Assembly (NCBI GenBank): GCA_026120185.1
Contig: JANUWF010001179.1
Location: 1,963,501-2,027,500, forward strand
Direction of reading: 5' to 3'
Length of the DNA: 64,000 bases
Origin: Voacanga thouarsii
Lineage: Eukaryota > Streptophyta > Magnoliopsida > Gentianales > Apocynaceae
Of this stretch, positions 22,560-33,480 are shown in pieces; position 1 is the first letter of the stretch; each line of letters begins with the position of its first letter. Made by a program: the position numbers and the translations under genes. The notes below the pieces were generated by a model that was not told the DNA's origin, did not search any database, and saw only the letters and a list, made by a program, of their open reading frames with translations.

Positions 22560-24417
22560 TTCCCAAACCTCTTCTCAGATTGTTGAATCTTTCTTCAACT
22601 AGAGGTTTAGTGAAGATATCTGCAAGTTGTTCATCAGTTGAAATTATTCAACACACACATCGCCTTTGAGCACATGATCTCGGATGAAATGATGTTTAAC
22701 TTCTATATGCTTTGTCCTAGAATGTTAAACATAATTTTTTGTTAGATTGATAGCACTTGTATTATCACATAATATAGGTACGCAATTAAAGTTAAAACTA
22801 AAATCTAGCAATGTATTCTTCATCCACAAAATTTGAGCACAACAACTGCCGGCTGCAATGTATTCAGCCTTAGTAGTGGATAAGGATACACACGCCTGCT
22901 TTTTATTGTGCCGTGACACAAGAGTGTCCAAGAAATTGACAATGGCCACTAGTATTTTTTCTTTCAACTTTACAGCCTGCATAATCTGTATTAGTGTATC
23001 TTATAAGATCAATTGTGTTAGTGTGAGGATACCATAAGCCATAATCATATGTGCCAATTAGATATCGGAGTATACATTTTACTATACATAGATGTGATTC
23101 TTTTGGAAAAGATTGAAAATTAGCACAAAGACATACTGAAAACATAATGTCTAGTTGACTAGTAGTAAGATAGAGTAGACTTTCAATCATACCTCTATAC
23201 TTACATTCATCTACTTTCTTACTCTTTTTATCTTGATCAAGTTTTATAGAAGTACTCATAGGTATGCAGATTTCTTTTGCTTCATTCATTCCAAACCTTT
23301 TGAGCAACTCTTTGGCATACTTAGCTTGATTTATGAAGATCCCATCCTTGGTTTGCTTAATTTGCAACCTGAGAAAGAAGCTTAGTTCTCCCATCATACT
23401 CATTTCGAATTCTTGTTGCATAGTTTTAGCAAACATCTTGCACAAAGAGTTGTTAGTAGCACAAAAAATGATATCATCAGTATAGATTTGAACAATTAGT
23501 AGATCACCAGAATTATCAGATTTGACGAATAAGATGGTATCAATCAAGCCTCTTGAATAACCTTTTGAAATCAAGAAACCACTACGTCTCTCATACCAAG
23601 CTCTTAGAGCTTGCTTTAATCCATAAAAAGCTTTAGAAAGTTTGAAAACGTAATTTGAAAAGTACTCATGAATAAAATTAGGAGGTTGTTCAACATACAC
23701 TTCCTCCTCAATAAAACCATTTAGGAATGAACTCTTAACATCCATTTGATAGAGCATAAAACTTTTGAAGGATCCAAAAGCAAGAAGCATTCTTATGGAT
23801 TCTAGTCTAGCAACAAGAGCGAATGTCTTATCATAATTAATACATTCTTCTTGATTAAATCCTTGTGCGACTAATCTAACTTTATTTCTAATCGCAACTC
23901 CATTTTCATCAAATTTATTTCTAAATACCCATTTGGTACCAATAACAGGACGATCAAGATGTCTAGGGATAAGTTTCCAAACTTGATTTCTTTCAAATTG
24001 GTTTAATTCTTCTTGCATAGCAATAATCCAAAATTTATCATGCAATACTATATCAATACAGTTAGGTTCTATATTTGAAAGAAGAGTAAAGTTGTCAATG
24101 AAATACCGTCTAGTTTTAACTCTATAGTTTGGATCACCAATGATTTGTTCTTTGGGATGACCTGTTTTGTATTTCCAGTCTTTTGGCAATTGTTGGTTTG
24201 TAGAATCTTCAATTTGTTCTTTTCCTTGTTCAGCTTGTAGCTCTTCAATTTCTTCTTCTATTGCATGAGTATCTAGCGGTGGAGCTTTGAGTTGATCTAA
24301 TTTGATTTCCTTTGAACTTCCTATATCATTATCATCTCTTTTTAAAGTATAAATGTTAGATTCATCAAACACAACATGCATGAATTCTTCCACACAAAGA
24401 GTTCTTTTGTTGTACAC
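22560..24417 (-). pseudogene. Sirevirus-like reverse transcriptase and RNase H, broken
   Basis: The frame 24417-22903 holds the Ty1-copia RT: NQVWKLIPRHLDRPVIGTKW, KVRLVAQGFNQ, LYQMDVKSSFLNGFIEEEVY and YGLKQALRAWYER. The catalytic box reads YTDD (23473-23484) where YVDD is standard; both aspartates remain. RNase H begins YTNTDYAGCKVERKNTSGHC. A frameshift near 22905-22980 moves the rest to a second frame with LSTTKAEYIAAGSCC and CDNTSAINLTKN. The final block (ISTDEQLADIFTKPL, near 22600) follows a stop near 22650. The N-terminal 100 residues are the integrase-RT linker. Only a few lesions interrupt a nearly complete domain, so the insertion is fairly recent compared with the other relics. Confidence 0.92.
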
Positions 24418-24495
24418 TCTATATGCCTTTTTATTGGAAGAGTATCTAAGAAATATTGCCTCATTGGATTTTCTGTCAAATTTTTCAAGATTATC

Positions 24496-25640
24496 TCAGG
24501 TATTTAAGATAAAACATTTACAGCCAAACACCTTAAAATAAGAGATAAATGGAGTTTTGTCAAACATAAGTTCAAAAAGAGTTTTTCTCAAAAATGGTCT
24601 TAGCATAACTCGGTTTACTATATAGTAAGCTGTATTAACAGCTTTAGCCCAAAAATATTTTGGAAGGGTATTTTCACAAAGTATTGATCTAACCATTTCT
24701 TGCAAAGTACGATTTTTCCTTTCAACAACACCATTTTGTTGAGGGGTTTTTGCTGTTGAAAATTTGTGAAAGACTACATTTTCATCACAGAAGTGAGTAA
24801 ATTCATTGTTGCAAAATTCTTTGCCATTATCACTTCTCATAGAAATCAATTTGCATCCAATCGAGTTTTGGACGCGTTTAATCAGTTTCGAAAATTTAGA
24901 AAAGGCTTCATCCTTTTGTCCAAGAAATAAAGCCCAAGTAAATCTAGAAAAATCATCAACAAGTACATATGCATACTTCTTACCTCTAAGACTGACTATC
25001 CTCATTGGTCCAAACAAATCAATATGAATTAATTTGAGTGGTTTTGAGGTTGAAATCATTTTCTTAGGTTTAAAAGAGGTTTTGATTTGTTTCCCAAATT
25101 AACATGCGTCACAAATTTTACTTTTATCAAACTTCATTTTTGGTAGTCCCGTAACAAGCTCTTTTGAAGATGGTTTATTTAGCAAATCAAAATATACATG
25201 ACCTAATCTTTTATGTCAAAGATAACCATCATTGTCATGGACAGATAGACATCCAATACCATTAGCTATAAGGTCATTTAAATAGACCACATATACATTT
25301 CCAATACGTTTGGCAGTAAAGATTGTTTCAAGATTTGTGCTGTCCATTATAGAATAAGAATCTTTTTAAAAGATAATTTTACAGCCATTATCACATAGTT
25401 GGCTAATGCTAAGCAAGTTATATTTCAAATCATCAATAAGTAAAACTTGTTTTATAATGGTTAAGGAGCCTTTACCAATATTACCAATGCCAAGAATCTT
25501 TCCTTTCTTCTTGTCTCCAAATGTAACGAATCCTTCATTTGTGGTCTATATATCCTCTAACAAAGCTGTGTTTCCAGTCATGTGTCTTGAACAACCGCTG
25601 TCTAAGAACCACTTGATGAAGCTTAAAGACTGTGCCTATA
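24496..25640 (-). pseudogene. Sirevirus-like protease and integrase, broken
   Basis: The protease active site WFLDSGCSRHMTGN lies at about 25575-25615 with D-S-G intact. A zinc-binding pre-integrase segment follows with HKRLGHV and C-x-x-C near 25090-25210; stops fall at about 25100 and 25218. The catalytic core frame 25059-24496 shows the three acidic residues in context: LIHIDLFGP (D1), MRSDNGKEF (D2) and QQNGVVERKNRT (E). GKEF replaces the usual GTEF. The core ends with FGCKCFILNT and a stop at 24496, which separates it from RT. Both integration and polyprotein processing would be lost by these stops. Confidence 0.9.
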
Positions 25641-25869
25641 CATGAGAAGGAGGAATAATTTTTGGTACCTATACTTTCTTGGGGTCCATGAAGGTTAGTA
25701 ATATTTCCTTTTATTTTTCAGAATGTTATTCCACCGGATTCTACTTTTCTTTTAATAAAATATCTTGAAACTATATGTCCCGATTTTTCACACTATGTGC
25801 AAGCTTTGTGTATTCTGTAACATAAGGTAGATTTATCATATTGAGATTTATTATTTTTGTTCTTATTCT

Positions 25870-26045
25870 CATGTTCATATCCTAAGCCATTTCGATTTTC
25901 AGCATTAACAAATCTAGGCTTGTAAATTTTGTCATTATCCTCATGTTCATATTCTAAGCTATTTCGATTTCCAGCATTAACAAATCTAGGCTTATAAATT
26001 TTGACCTTATCCTTATATCTATATTCTAAGCCATTTCGGTTTCTA
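25870..26045. repeat. 72-bp tandem repeat in the gag 3' region
   Basis: Three copies of a unit marked by CTAAGCCATTTCG-like sequence start at 25882, 25954 and 26026. The period is 72 bp, so the reading frame is kept. Confidence 0.92.
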
Positions 26046-26810
26046 ACTTGATGTTGAGTTCTGATTAATTTTTTCAGATTGCTTTTACCATTTGTGAATT
26101 TTTCAATACAAGTGGTAAGATCATTTACTCTATTTTTCATGTCATTAAAAGTGCTAACCATACTTTCAAGAGTTTAAATTCTATCACACAAATTTCTATT
26201 TTCCAGAGATGCATATTGCAAAGCAATCATGATCACATGAATGCTATTTTTTTATCATTTAACAACATTTCGTTCTCTTCTATCAAACAGTTAATTTTCA
26301 ACTTCATTTCTTTTTTTTTTTTCGGACAATTTTTTAGCTCATGAAATATATCAATTAATAGCTTATTCAGATCATCATACTTTTCAGTCCATAGATATAA
26401 GCGAATTAGACATGAAATTAGATGTAGAAGAGTTTACCTCGTTTTCCAAGGCCATGAAGCATATGTTGGCAGTTTCATTTTCAGAATCTTCATCTTCAAA
26501 CTCAGTTCCATTTAAGTCCCAAATTCCCATCTATCATTTACCTTTCTTTGCCTTCAGGTCTTTCTTCTTTTTAAATATTCTTCATTTCTTACCTTTTGCA
26601 ACAGGACAATCGACAATGAAGTGATCAGTATTTTTACATTTATAATATTGAGGTTTGAATATTGGGGTTTGTCATTTCTTTCTCACGAACTTCTTTCCTC
26701 TTTTGTAGTTTCCTTTGTTGAACATTCTTCTGAATTTTTTTGCTATCATAGCCAAATCTTCATTGTCCATTTCCATTCCCTCACTACTTTGCGATAGACT
26801 TGTTTCTTCA

Positions 26811-26996
26811 TCTTTATTTTCAACTTTCAATGCTATTCCTTTTTTGCCTCTATCATGATCATCAGATTCATGAAACCTTTTAAGTTTCATCTCATCTTTA
26901 TTTTCAACTTTATCTTTATTTTCAACTTTCAATGCTATTCCCTTTTTGTCTCTATCATGATCATCAGATTCATGAAACCTTTTAAGTTTCATCTCA
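26811..26996. repeat. 102-bp in-frame tandem duplication in gag
   Basis: The block coding MKLKRFHESDDHDR...ALKVENKD occurs twice with a 102-bp (34-codon) offset, with very few differences between copies, so the duplication is recent relative to the element. Confidence 0.92.
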
Positions 26997-27681
26997 TGAG
27001 TTAAAAGAGATCCAATCAGCTCTTCGGTTGATAAGGATTTTAAATCCTTGGATTCTTCCACTACAAGAGTTTTAGGCTGCCAGCCTTTTGGTAAGGCATT
27101 TAAAATTTTTTGGTTTTGTTCCCTAAGGGAATAAACCTTCCCGTAGGCATTGAGACCATTTGAGATATTAGTGAATCTCGTGAATATATCAGTGATGATT
27201 TCATTCGGCTTCATTATGAATAATTCATAATCATGAATTAGAAGCCCCAATTTTGATTCTTTGACTTGGTTTGTCCCCTCATGAGTAACTTCAAGTAATC
27301 TCCACATTTCATGGGTTGAATTACAACTACTAACTCGATTGTATTCAGTCGCATCTAGTGCACAATATAAAATGTTCATAGCCTAAAAATTTAAAGTCAT
27401 CTTTGCATTGTCTTTCACACTAAACTCATCATTTTGTTTAGGTAATTTTATCCCATCAACAATTTTTGACTGAATAAAAGAACTATTTTCTATCAAACTC
27501 CGTAACTCAAAGTTGATAGAACACATATAAATTTTTATTCTATTTTTTCAGAATGTATAATTTTTTCCATTGAACAAAAAGAAGGACGATTTTTTGAAGA
27601 TCCTTCAACATATAAAAGAGAGAATGAGCTTGTCATGAAGATCTTTTCTACAAGGTTGTTAAATCAAGAATATGTAGACCA

Positions 27682-27693
27682 AGCTCTAATGCC
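27682..27693 (-). other. Primer binding site of the Sirevirus-like element
   Basis: The minus strand reads TGGCATTAGAGC two bases inside the LTR: the iMet-type TGGTATCAGAGC with two changes. Confidence 0.85.
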
Positions 27694-27695
27694 AA

Positions 27696-28899
27696 ATGAA
27701 AAACCTTAGAGGTGGGGGGGGGTAAAAAGGTTTTTGGCAGGCTAAAATTTTTTTAACTCGTCTGATATACAGAATAATAAAGATCATCAAGTTTCTTGGA
27801 CCAACTTTATGGTGACAAAAAAAGTTATCCAAGAACTCTTTGAGATATATCCAGATTTAGACAAAGAAAGAAACATGAAGCCGTTAATGACTTATGAAAG
27901 AAAATGAGATATAGAATGTATAGTGGTTTGATCTACCAAGATCTACGTCCACTACCTTAAGCTCACACTAAAGGATTTTCAACCAAATTTCATTTACTCC
28001 ACTTAATGAAATCAAACTGTACCACATACAAGAAAGGATCACCACACTAAGTTTTCCAAAACCTCTCAATCAAACAATCACAATAAGGTTCACCCCAAAT
28101 GGGTTTTATACCACAACCTTGTATTACAAAGGAGATTGAATATCAATAGAACAGTAAAAGCTTACTTATTTGAGAAGATGATCACTAAGGTACAAAGTAC
28201 AAACACTTTTATCTTTGACACAAAATGAATTCACTTTGAAGCACTTGATAAAAGGAGATTTTTGTAAACTGATGAGTAATAGTGTTTCTTAGAAGAATGT
28301 TACAAAAATCTTGTGTCTAATCTTGTTTAGAGGCTATTTATAGAGACAAAAAATGAAGTACCAACGGCTATAAAATGACTATAATTTTTCTGTTAAATTC
28401 ACTCGTATTTTGGACTCAAGTTTGGATGATGATGCATCCAAAAGGTAAGTCTAAAATGGCACTTTTTCAGGTAGAAACATTTCAACACTGTTTACAGGAT
28501 TTTGGACGAATCTTTTGGATGTAGAAACATCCAAACTACTCAATTCAAAATTCTGAGATTTTCAAACTTTGAAATCTTTTTCTTTATGTGCTTCAAGGTA
28601 AAAATCAATTTGAACCAAAAAGGTAAAGAGACATAGGAATTAATAGAAATATCTTAATAACACTTCCTAGTCTAAAGTTCTTCTATAAGGACTTCTTGGT
28701 ATGCAACCCCATAAATTTTGAACTTCTTTTTGATCTTCCATACTTAAATTCCATTACTGAAGAGTTGCTTAATAGTCATATCTGAATACCTTAGAAGAAC
28801 AGAGGTCAAACATGTCCTATCACATATAGATTACACAAGTTAGTTCACATCAATATTTGTCATAAGTCAAAATATAAGAGAAAGCCCTTAGGGCTAACA
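27696..28899 (-). repeat. 5' LTR of the Sirevirus-like element (1204 bp)
   Basis: On the plus strand it begins TGAAAAACCTTAGAGG and ends GGGCTAACA, and aligns throughout with the pieces of the other LTR. A G-run at 27712-27720 is an expansion relative to its partner. Confidence 0.93.
28334..28344 (-). promoter_or_regulatory. TATA-like box of the Sirevirus-like 5' LTR
   Basis: TCTATAAATAG on the minus strand. It is the same motif at the same LTR position as 14858-14868, so it predates insertion. Transcription would run leftward through gag. The element is broken, but the promoter sequence is preserved. Confidence 0.6.
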
Positions 28900-28904
28900 G
28901 TTAC
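28900..28904. repeat. Target site duplication of the Sirevirus-like element, right
   Basis: GTTAC immediately after the LTR end GGGCTAACA. Confidence 0.88.
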
Positions 28905-29384
28905 TATTTATAAAAATACTCCCAGGTTCCATCAAATATATATTTGTTTATGATATTGTAGAATTCGAGTTAAGTAGGTGATCTCAGTTGAAGTGCTAAA
29001 ATTATTTTCATTTCTTATTTTTGGGTCCTTTTTTCCCTTTACGTCTTACAAGAGTTTAGGTGATTTCATTGTGTTTAAAACTGTGAAAATTATGATGAAT
29101 AGAAATATGTTAGTTTTTGTTTTTCTGGGAAATGTCGTACACAAGACATCTTATTTTTGAAACTATGTTTTACTATTCTTTGATTAACAAATCATTGATG
29201 TGATTCTGGTTAATAGTAGTATTTCTATGTTGTATGATATCTTTACAAATATAGGCAGCAACAGTTTCTTCTTGTTCATGTGCATAAGCTCCAATATATT
29301 GGCAGGATTCTTTTTATCCCATGTTGTCATATATCTTCTCATTGTTCCTAGAATCTAAAGCCATTTTTGTTGTTATTATTGTAG

Positions 29385-29640
29385 ATTGTTCCTGCTAATC
29401 CTAAACCTTTCTTGAACAATCTCACTAGAAAGCCTGTGATGGTTAAACTAAAGTGGGGAATGGAATATAAAGGTACTTTGCTCTTAGGCACTTACTTTTA
29501 TGATATCTTTTAAGGCCATTAAGCTTTGAATTTTATCTGTGTGTCCAGATATTATATACATTATGATTATCAAATTCTTTTTATTTCTTGCTATGCTTCC
29601 AGGTTATCTTGTATCTGTGGACTCATACATGAACTTACAA
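29385..29640 (+). pseudogene. Small nuclear ribonucleoprotein F (SmF) gene fragment, two exons
   Basis: SmF is one of seven Sm proteins forming the ring on U1, U2, U4 and U5 snRNAs. Exon 29385-29472 encodes [20 protein letters not shown] plus KWGMEYK; exon 29603-29640 encodes GYLVSVDSYMNLQ. Together these are most of the Sm1 motif. Splice sites are intact (TTGTAG before, AAAGgtac, TTCCAGgt, CAAgtaagc) and the phase is right. One change from the usual plant sequence is visible (LTGK to LTRK). I cannot find the start exon upstream or the Sm2 exons (LANTEEYIDG..., RCNNVLYLRG) before 32.5 kb. Either it is a truncated duplicate, or the next exon lies beyond very large inserted DNA; the first is more likely. 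Confidence 0.82.
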
Positions 29641-30688
29641 GTAAGCTAAATTCCCCTTCAAAATTGTGCTCAAATTTATAAGTTAATTTGTATAGAGGAG
29701 GCTAAATTCTGCATGTTTCTTTTTCATTTTGCTTGTTCTAACTAAGAAGTTAGTGGTTTATGTCAATACCATCATGCATCATCATCATTATGGTGACAGA
29801 ACATAGTAGCTACGCTGGTTTCAATAACAAGTTTGATAATGTTTATATTTGTGTGCCTAGAATAGTTTTCCTTAATGTTCTATGTACTTGTTAGCCAAAA
29901 TATACTCTTGGGTAGTAGCTTGGATTATTCTTCTTTGTCTACTATTGTGGTATTTTATGGCCTTGACCACATAGTTTTTCTTTTCTTGGGCTCAAACACC
30001 ATTGCAAGCTTAGGCTAACTATATTGTTGGTTGTGATTGTACTCTGTTAGCATTTTTTCTATGTACATTTTGTAGTTTGGTAAAATTCTATAGAGTAAGC
30101 ACCTCCATTTCTGTGTAAGGTTTTGCTTACATATTTCACATTGCTATAGAAAAAAAAAGAAAGATGTAGTAAATAAAACTGAGTAAAAAAATTGATACCA
30201 AGGGGAGCACGATAGCGCTTAGAATGTTAATGACTACAGGAATTTTTGTAGGAAGAATATTCACGTACCAGTTGATGTTAAAGAAATGCTAGAAGAAACT
30301 ACTAAAGGCATGGCTCAAATTGGGATTGTTGTGTTTGTCAATCATGAACTTATGATTCTTACTAGAAAATTAATGTATTCATTACAAATATGAATTTTTA
30401 ATTTGTAAGAAACGTAATTTTGTTATAGCATTACATTTTTACGATTATTAGAACTATATTTAGGTTTTAAGATAACAATTGTTATCACATGAAATCGAAA
30501 GACTGGACATACAAACTATTCAATCAGTATATATAAATTTGTTTTTTTAAGAAAGGAATATTACATATATTAATTTTATTAAATTTACGACATTATTACT
30601 GGTTTTTAAAAATTAATTAATTATTAGACAAAATTTTTTATTTACAAAATTATTAATTTTAAAAAAAAGATAATTAATAATCGGACAA
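29641..30688. other. No supported gene
   Basis: AT-rich sequence after the SmF exons. An open plus-strand frame of about 55 codons at 30219-30392 (IHVPVDVKEMLEETTKGMA...) matches nothing I recognise and starts after an A-run. Confidence 0.55.
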
Positions 30689-30691
30689 AAT

Positions 30692-30721
30692 CTCCATGCG
30701 TAGCGTGGAGGTGTCCATTAG
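30692..30721 (+). mobile_element. Possible Helitron 3' terminus
   Basis: An 8-bp hairpin (CTCCATGC, loop GTA, GCGTGGAG, one G-T pair) is followed 7 bp later by TTAG and then T. Plant Helitrons end in a short GC-rich hairpin and CTRR before a T; here CTAG would have become TTAG. The 5' end was not located. Confidence 0.4.
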
Positions 30722-30956
30722 TTAATTTTTATTTGTTAAGATTCAATGTATTGACATTAAATACATGTGTATCTTATTAATTAATTAGGATTCTAAATAA
30801 ATTTAGATAATCTTTATTTTTTCTTTAAAAAATAACTTTCATTTGAATTTAATGCTATAATGTGTCACCATAGTATGTTGTCACGTGTCGCATTAGAAGA
30901 CTTCGACAACTCTTTTTTTTAGTGTAATTTTAAACCTAGTTTATAACTCTCTCTTT

Positions 30957-31061
30957 TTGTGTGTGTGTGTGTAATTGACATCATTTCAAGTTTATTGGAA
31001 TATTGATATTTAAATCGATAAATTTTTTAAATTTAAAATCACACACACACACACATATATA
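30957..31061. repeat. Facing TG and CA microsatellites
   Basis: GTGTGTGTGTGTGT near 30958-30971 and CACACACACACACA near 31041-31055, about 70 bp apart, can pair as a hairpin. Confidence 0.85.
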
Positions 31062-31144
31062 TATTTTCATATATTCTTTAGAAAAATGAAATATAATCCT
31101 AACTTGATTAGATATTTACCTTAACAAATTAGCTTGGAAGAATT

Positions 31145-31310
31145 AGAAATAGAGAACAAAATGTTTTAAAAAGGGAAAAAAAAAAAAGAGAGAGAGAGAG
31201 AGTATAATATAAGAATTGAGATTTTAACTTAAAAAGGCAATTTTGCTAACCGTGAGAGGTTTTATAGATAGGGAGCAAAATGTTTTAAAAAAGGAAAAAA
31301 AAAAAAAAAG
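31145..31310. repeat. Local direct duplication beside the MITE
   Basis: A block with GCAAAATGTTTTAAAAA plus an A-run occurs at about 31155 and 31273. The preceding GAGATTTTAACTTAAAAAGGC block occurs at about 31216 and, past the MITE, at 31793. The MITE is inserted within this repeat. Confidence 0.8.
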
Positions 31311-31314
31311 AGTA

Positions 31315-31778
31315 CTCCCTCCGTCTCAAATTATCTGTTCACTTTAATTGATTATGCGGGGATTAAGAAAAGTAAATTTTTTAGTTATTTAAACATTCTC
31401 TTCCATTTTTACCTTTAAAATTTAATAATAAGTATTTCTCTTTATATTAAGAAATACGCAAATTTCAAAATTTTGATATACTTTTAAATTACTTCTTTCT
31501 CGTAAGTATTTAATTCTTACTAAAAAATAAGTCAAAATATTATTGAATATTTAATTTTCTCTAAGTTACTATTGATATTTCTTGAAAATTAACAAGATGA
31601 GCATGAATAGAAGAATTCGTAAAATGAATTTTTGATTATATTTTAATATTTTTTAGAAATAAAATTCAATTAAATAGGGATAAATTTAGAATATTAAATC
31701 TTAATTTCTTAAATGAACAAATAATTTGAGATAAAGATTTAAGTTAGAAAGTGGACTGATAATTTGGGACGAAGAGAG
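31315..31778. mobile_element. Stowaway-type MITE (Tc1/mariner), 464 bp
   Basis: Ends are CTCCCTCCGTCTCAAATTAT and the complement of CTCTCTTCGTCCCAAATTAT, with TA on both sides (31313-31314 and 31779-31780). It has the typical Stowaway start, length and AT-rich interior. Confidence 0.9.
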
Positions 31779-32224
31779 TATGATATAAAAATTGAGATTT
31801 TAACTTAAAAAAGCAATTTTGCTAACATTGAGAGGTATTATAGATTTTTTAATTGTCTAATTAAATTATTTAGAAATTACGACACGTGAAAGTATCATAA
31901 AGTGACACGTAGCTAGATGATTTTTTTTAAAAAAGAAAAATTATATTTAAATTCATTTAAAATCTTAATTAATTAATAAAAATATATATGTATTTAATAT
32001 TAATACATTAAAATGTGTGATTATTTAAATACTATCTAAATTAATACATTAAAATGTGTGATTCTTTAAATATTATATATATATATATATGTATTTAATA
32101 TTAATACATTGAAAGTGATTCTTTAAATATTATCTAAATTTATTTTAAAATTTTAACTAATTAAATCATTAATTAAGTTAATTAATAATATGTATTTAAT
32201 ATTAATATATTAAATCTTAATAAC

Positions 32225-32600
32225 ATAACAACCCATACAACATCGACCTAGTTCTAAATAATAAGTCAGTCGATAATTTTAATTATTGAGAGTTAATTGA
32301 CCATGTCTTAAGTCGGTGTTGGAGCTTAATGATACAACTTTTAAGAGTATTCCAAGCCATAATAGGAAAATGAAATAACAGAAACTGGAAATCGTGGCTG
32401 TTGACCTTTGACCATATCCACCGACTCCGGTTGTCTGCTGATCTGAGCCGTTTACATTGTAGTCCAACGAATCCAACTAGGAATAGCACATCCTGATTCC
32501 TTCCTTTGTCCCCTTAAAGCCTTAACCGACCATAATTAACAACTCGACCGTTGATTCCCCTTACTTGTACCGATAGGTACCTTCCCCATGCGGCGTGTTC
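32225..32600. other. No supported feature; left border of the repeat field
   Basis: More GC-rich, unique-looking sequence. The overlapping minus-strand frames at 32279-32489 show no family pattern. Confidence 0.5.
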
Positions 32601-33480
32601 CGTCCGCGGCGGTCTTGCTTCAGCCTGGTTAACCTGGGTGACGGAAGGTTTGGTTATCTAAATGTGCTTTCTACCTCCAGGACGAGGCATAAAATCTGAT
32701 TTGGTGATAATTTTGCCTTTCAGTATTGTTTTTCTAATTGTACATGGGATGTAATTCAAGATTGGGTACTCTTTGATAATTGACGAGATGATGGAAACTT
32801 TCCTAATTCTTGAAGGCCTATTGGGTTATGATGGGATTCAACCTAATGCTTGAGGACACGCTTTGGATATCTTGATCGATGCTTTTTATGTTTGTGTTCT
32901 GCAACCTTTATGCAAACTTCTGTTTGTTATCTTCTAATGGTTTCCGCCCCTTCCTCCCTGTGTTTGTAGGTCGATGCTGTAAAGGAATTGTTTCGTTCAA
33001 TACTCTGCTAGTCGTGGTGGGTTTTGATCATCTTTACCCTTTGCGTCTCGTTTGGCATCAGGTTTATGAGGTTTACCAGTTAACACAACATTAAAATTTA
33101 TAAATATTGAATTATTGTAGATTCTTTGCCTTTGATATCTGTCTGTTAGCCGGTTTTGTGTTCGCCGGATTCTCCAAGAGCTGCCTGCCTGTTTGGGGTT
33201 AACCGGATTCTTGCCAACGTTTTCCTGTTTATCCGCCAAATTCTTTCTGTTTATTTTCCACCGTGTTTCAGCAGTTGGTTTGGACAGAGCCGCCCAGGGT
33301 TGTTACCTCCCACCTTTCTCAATATTATTTGTAACTTAAGGAAGCCATGTCTGGATCACTTGGGTTCCCTTGAATTGTGCAGTGAATTTTGGCATAAACA
33401 TATACAAGGACTGCCGGGGATCCAGTTTCTCCTGATAGGCTATTATTGATCAGTGGATGGTGTTTATATCCTTTTAGGCT
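32600..33480 (+). repeat. Field-start segment, copy 1 (duplicated at 45.85-46.72 kb)
   Basis: Shares GATGGGATTCAACCTAATGC and the TGAGGACACG segment with 46068-46100, plus flanking sequence from the CTTGCTT...GGTGA.GGAAGG block through the TTTATATCCTTTTAGG block. Copies lie about 13.2 kb apart in direct orientation. Confidence 0.8.

Larger units (their letters stand above)
25793..27500 (-). pseudogene. Sirevirus-like gag with zinc knuckle and internal peptide repeats, broken
   Basis: The frame 27379-26672 carries the UBN2-type copia gag: MNILYCALDATEYNRV, THEMWRLLEVTHEGT, VKESKLGLLIHDYELF and LNALPKGWQPK. The N-terminus continues upstream of 27379 past a stop. Then comes a 34-residue in-frame tandem duplication and a Lys/Arg-rich end. 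A zinc knuckle at about 26600-26650 reads YYKCKNTDHFIVDC, where the first cysteine has become tyrosine. Beyond it, frame 26161-25793 has three copies of a 24-residue unit ending in YKPRFVNA-like sequence, then a possible C-x...H remnant. Gag would form the particle; the stops and lost zinc ligand mean this copy cannot. Confidence 0.85.
12505..28899 (-). mobile_element. Sirevirus-like Ty1-copia retrotransposon with three nested solo LTRs
   Basis: The minus-strand order is 5' LTR (27696-28899), PBS, gag, protease, integrase, RT, RNase H, env-like ORF, polypurine tracts and 3' LTR (12505-17406). The target duplication GTTAC flanks both ends (12500-12504 and 28900-28904). Three solo LTRs of unrelated families sit inside (12521-14241, 15234-17209, 19245-21055). 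Subtracting them and their 5-bp duplications leaves about 10,872 bp with LTRs of 1195 and 1204 bp, a good consistency check. Integrase before RT gives Ty1-copia; a downstream env-like ORF and repeated purine tracts point to the SIRE/Maximus (Sirevirus) clade. All genes contain stops or shifts, so it is non-autonomous. Confidence 0.92.
30735..32224. mobile_element. Inverted-repeat (foldback/MITE-like) element with a nested Stowaway
   Basis: The left arm (30735-30900: GTTAAGATT...ATTAAATACATG...ATTAATTAATTAGGATTC) matches the reverse complement of the right arm (about 31880-32224). The right arm holds two to three internal repeats of the TATTAATATTAAATACAT unit. CACGTGTC boxes face each other near 30882 and 31893. 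No coding sequence is present. Confidence 0.6.

Noticed and set aside
28978..29160. 60-codon frame upstream of the SmF exons as its first exon
   Set aside because: No SmF-like start (M-A/S-x-I/P) and no donor joining to 29385 in phase.
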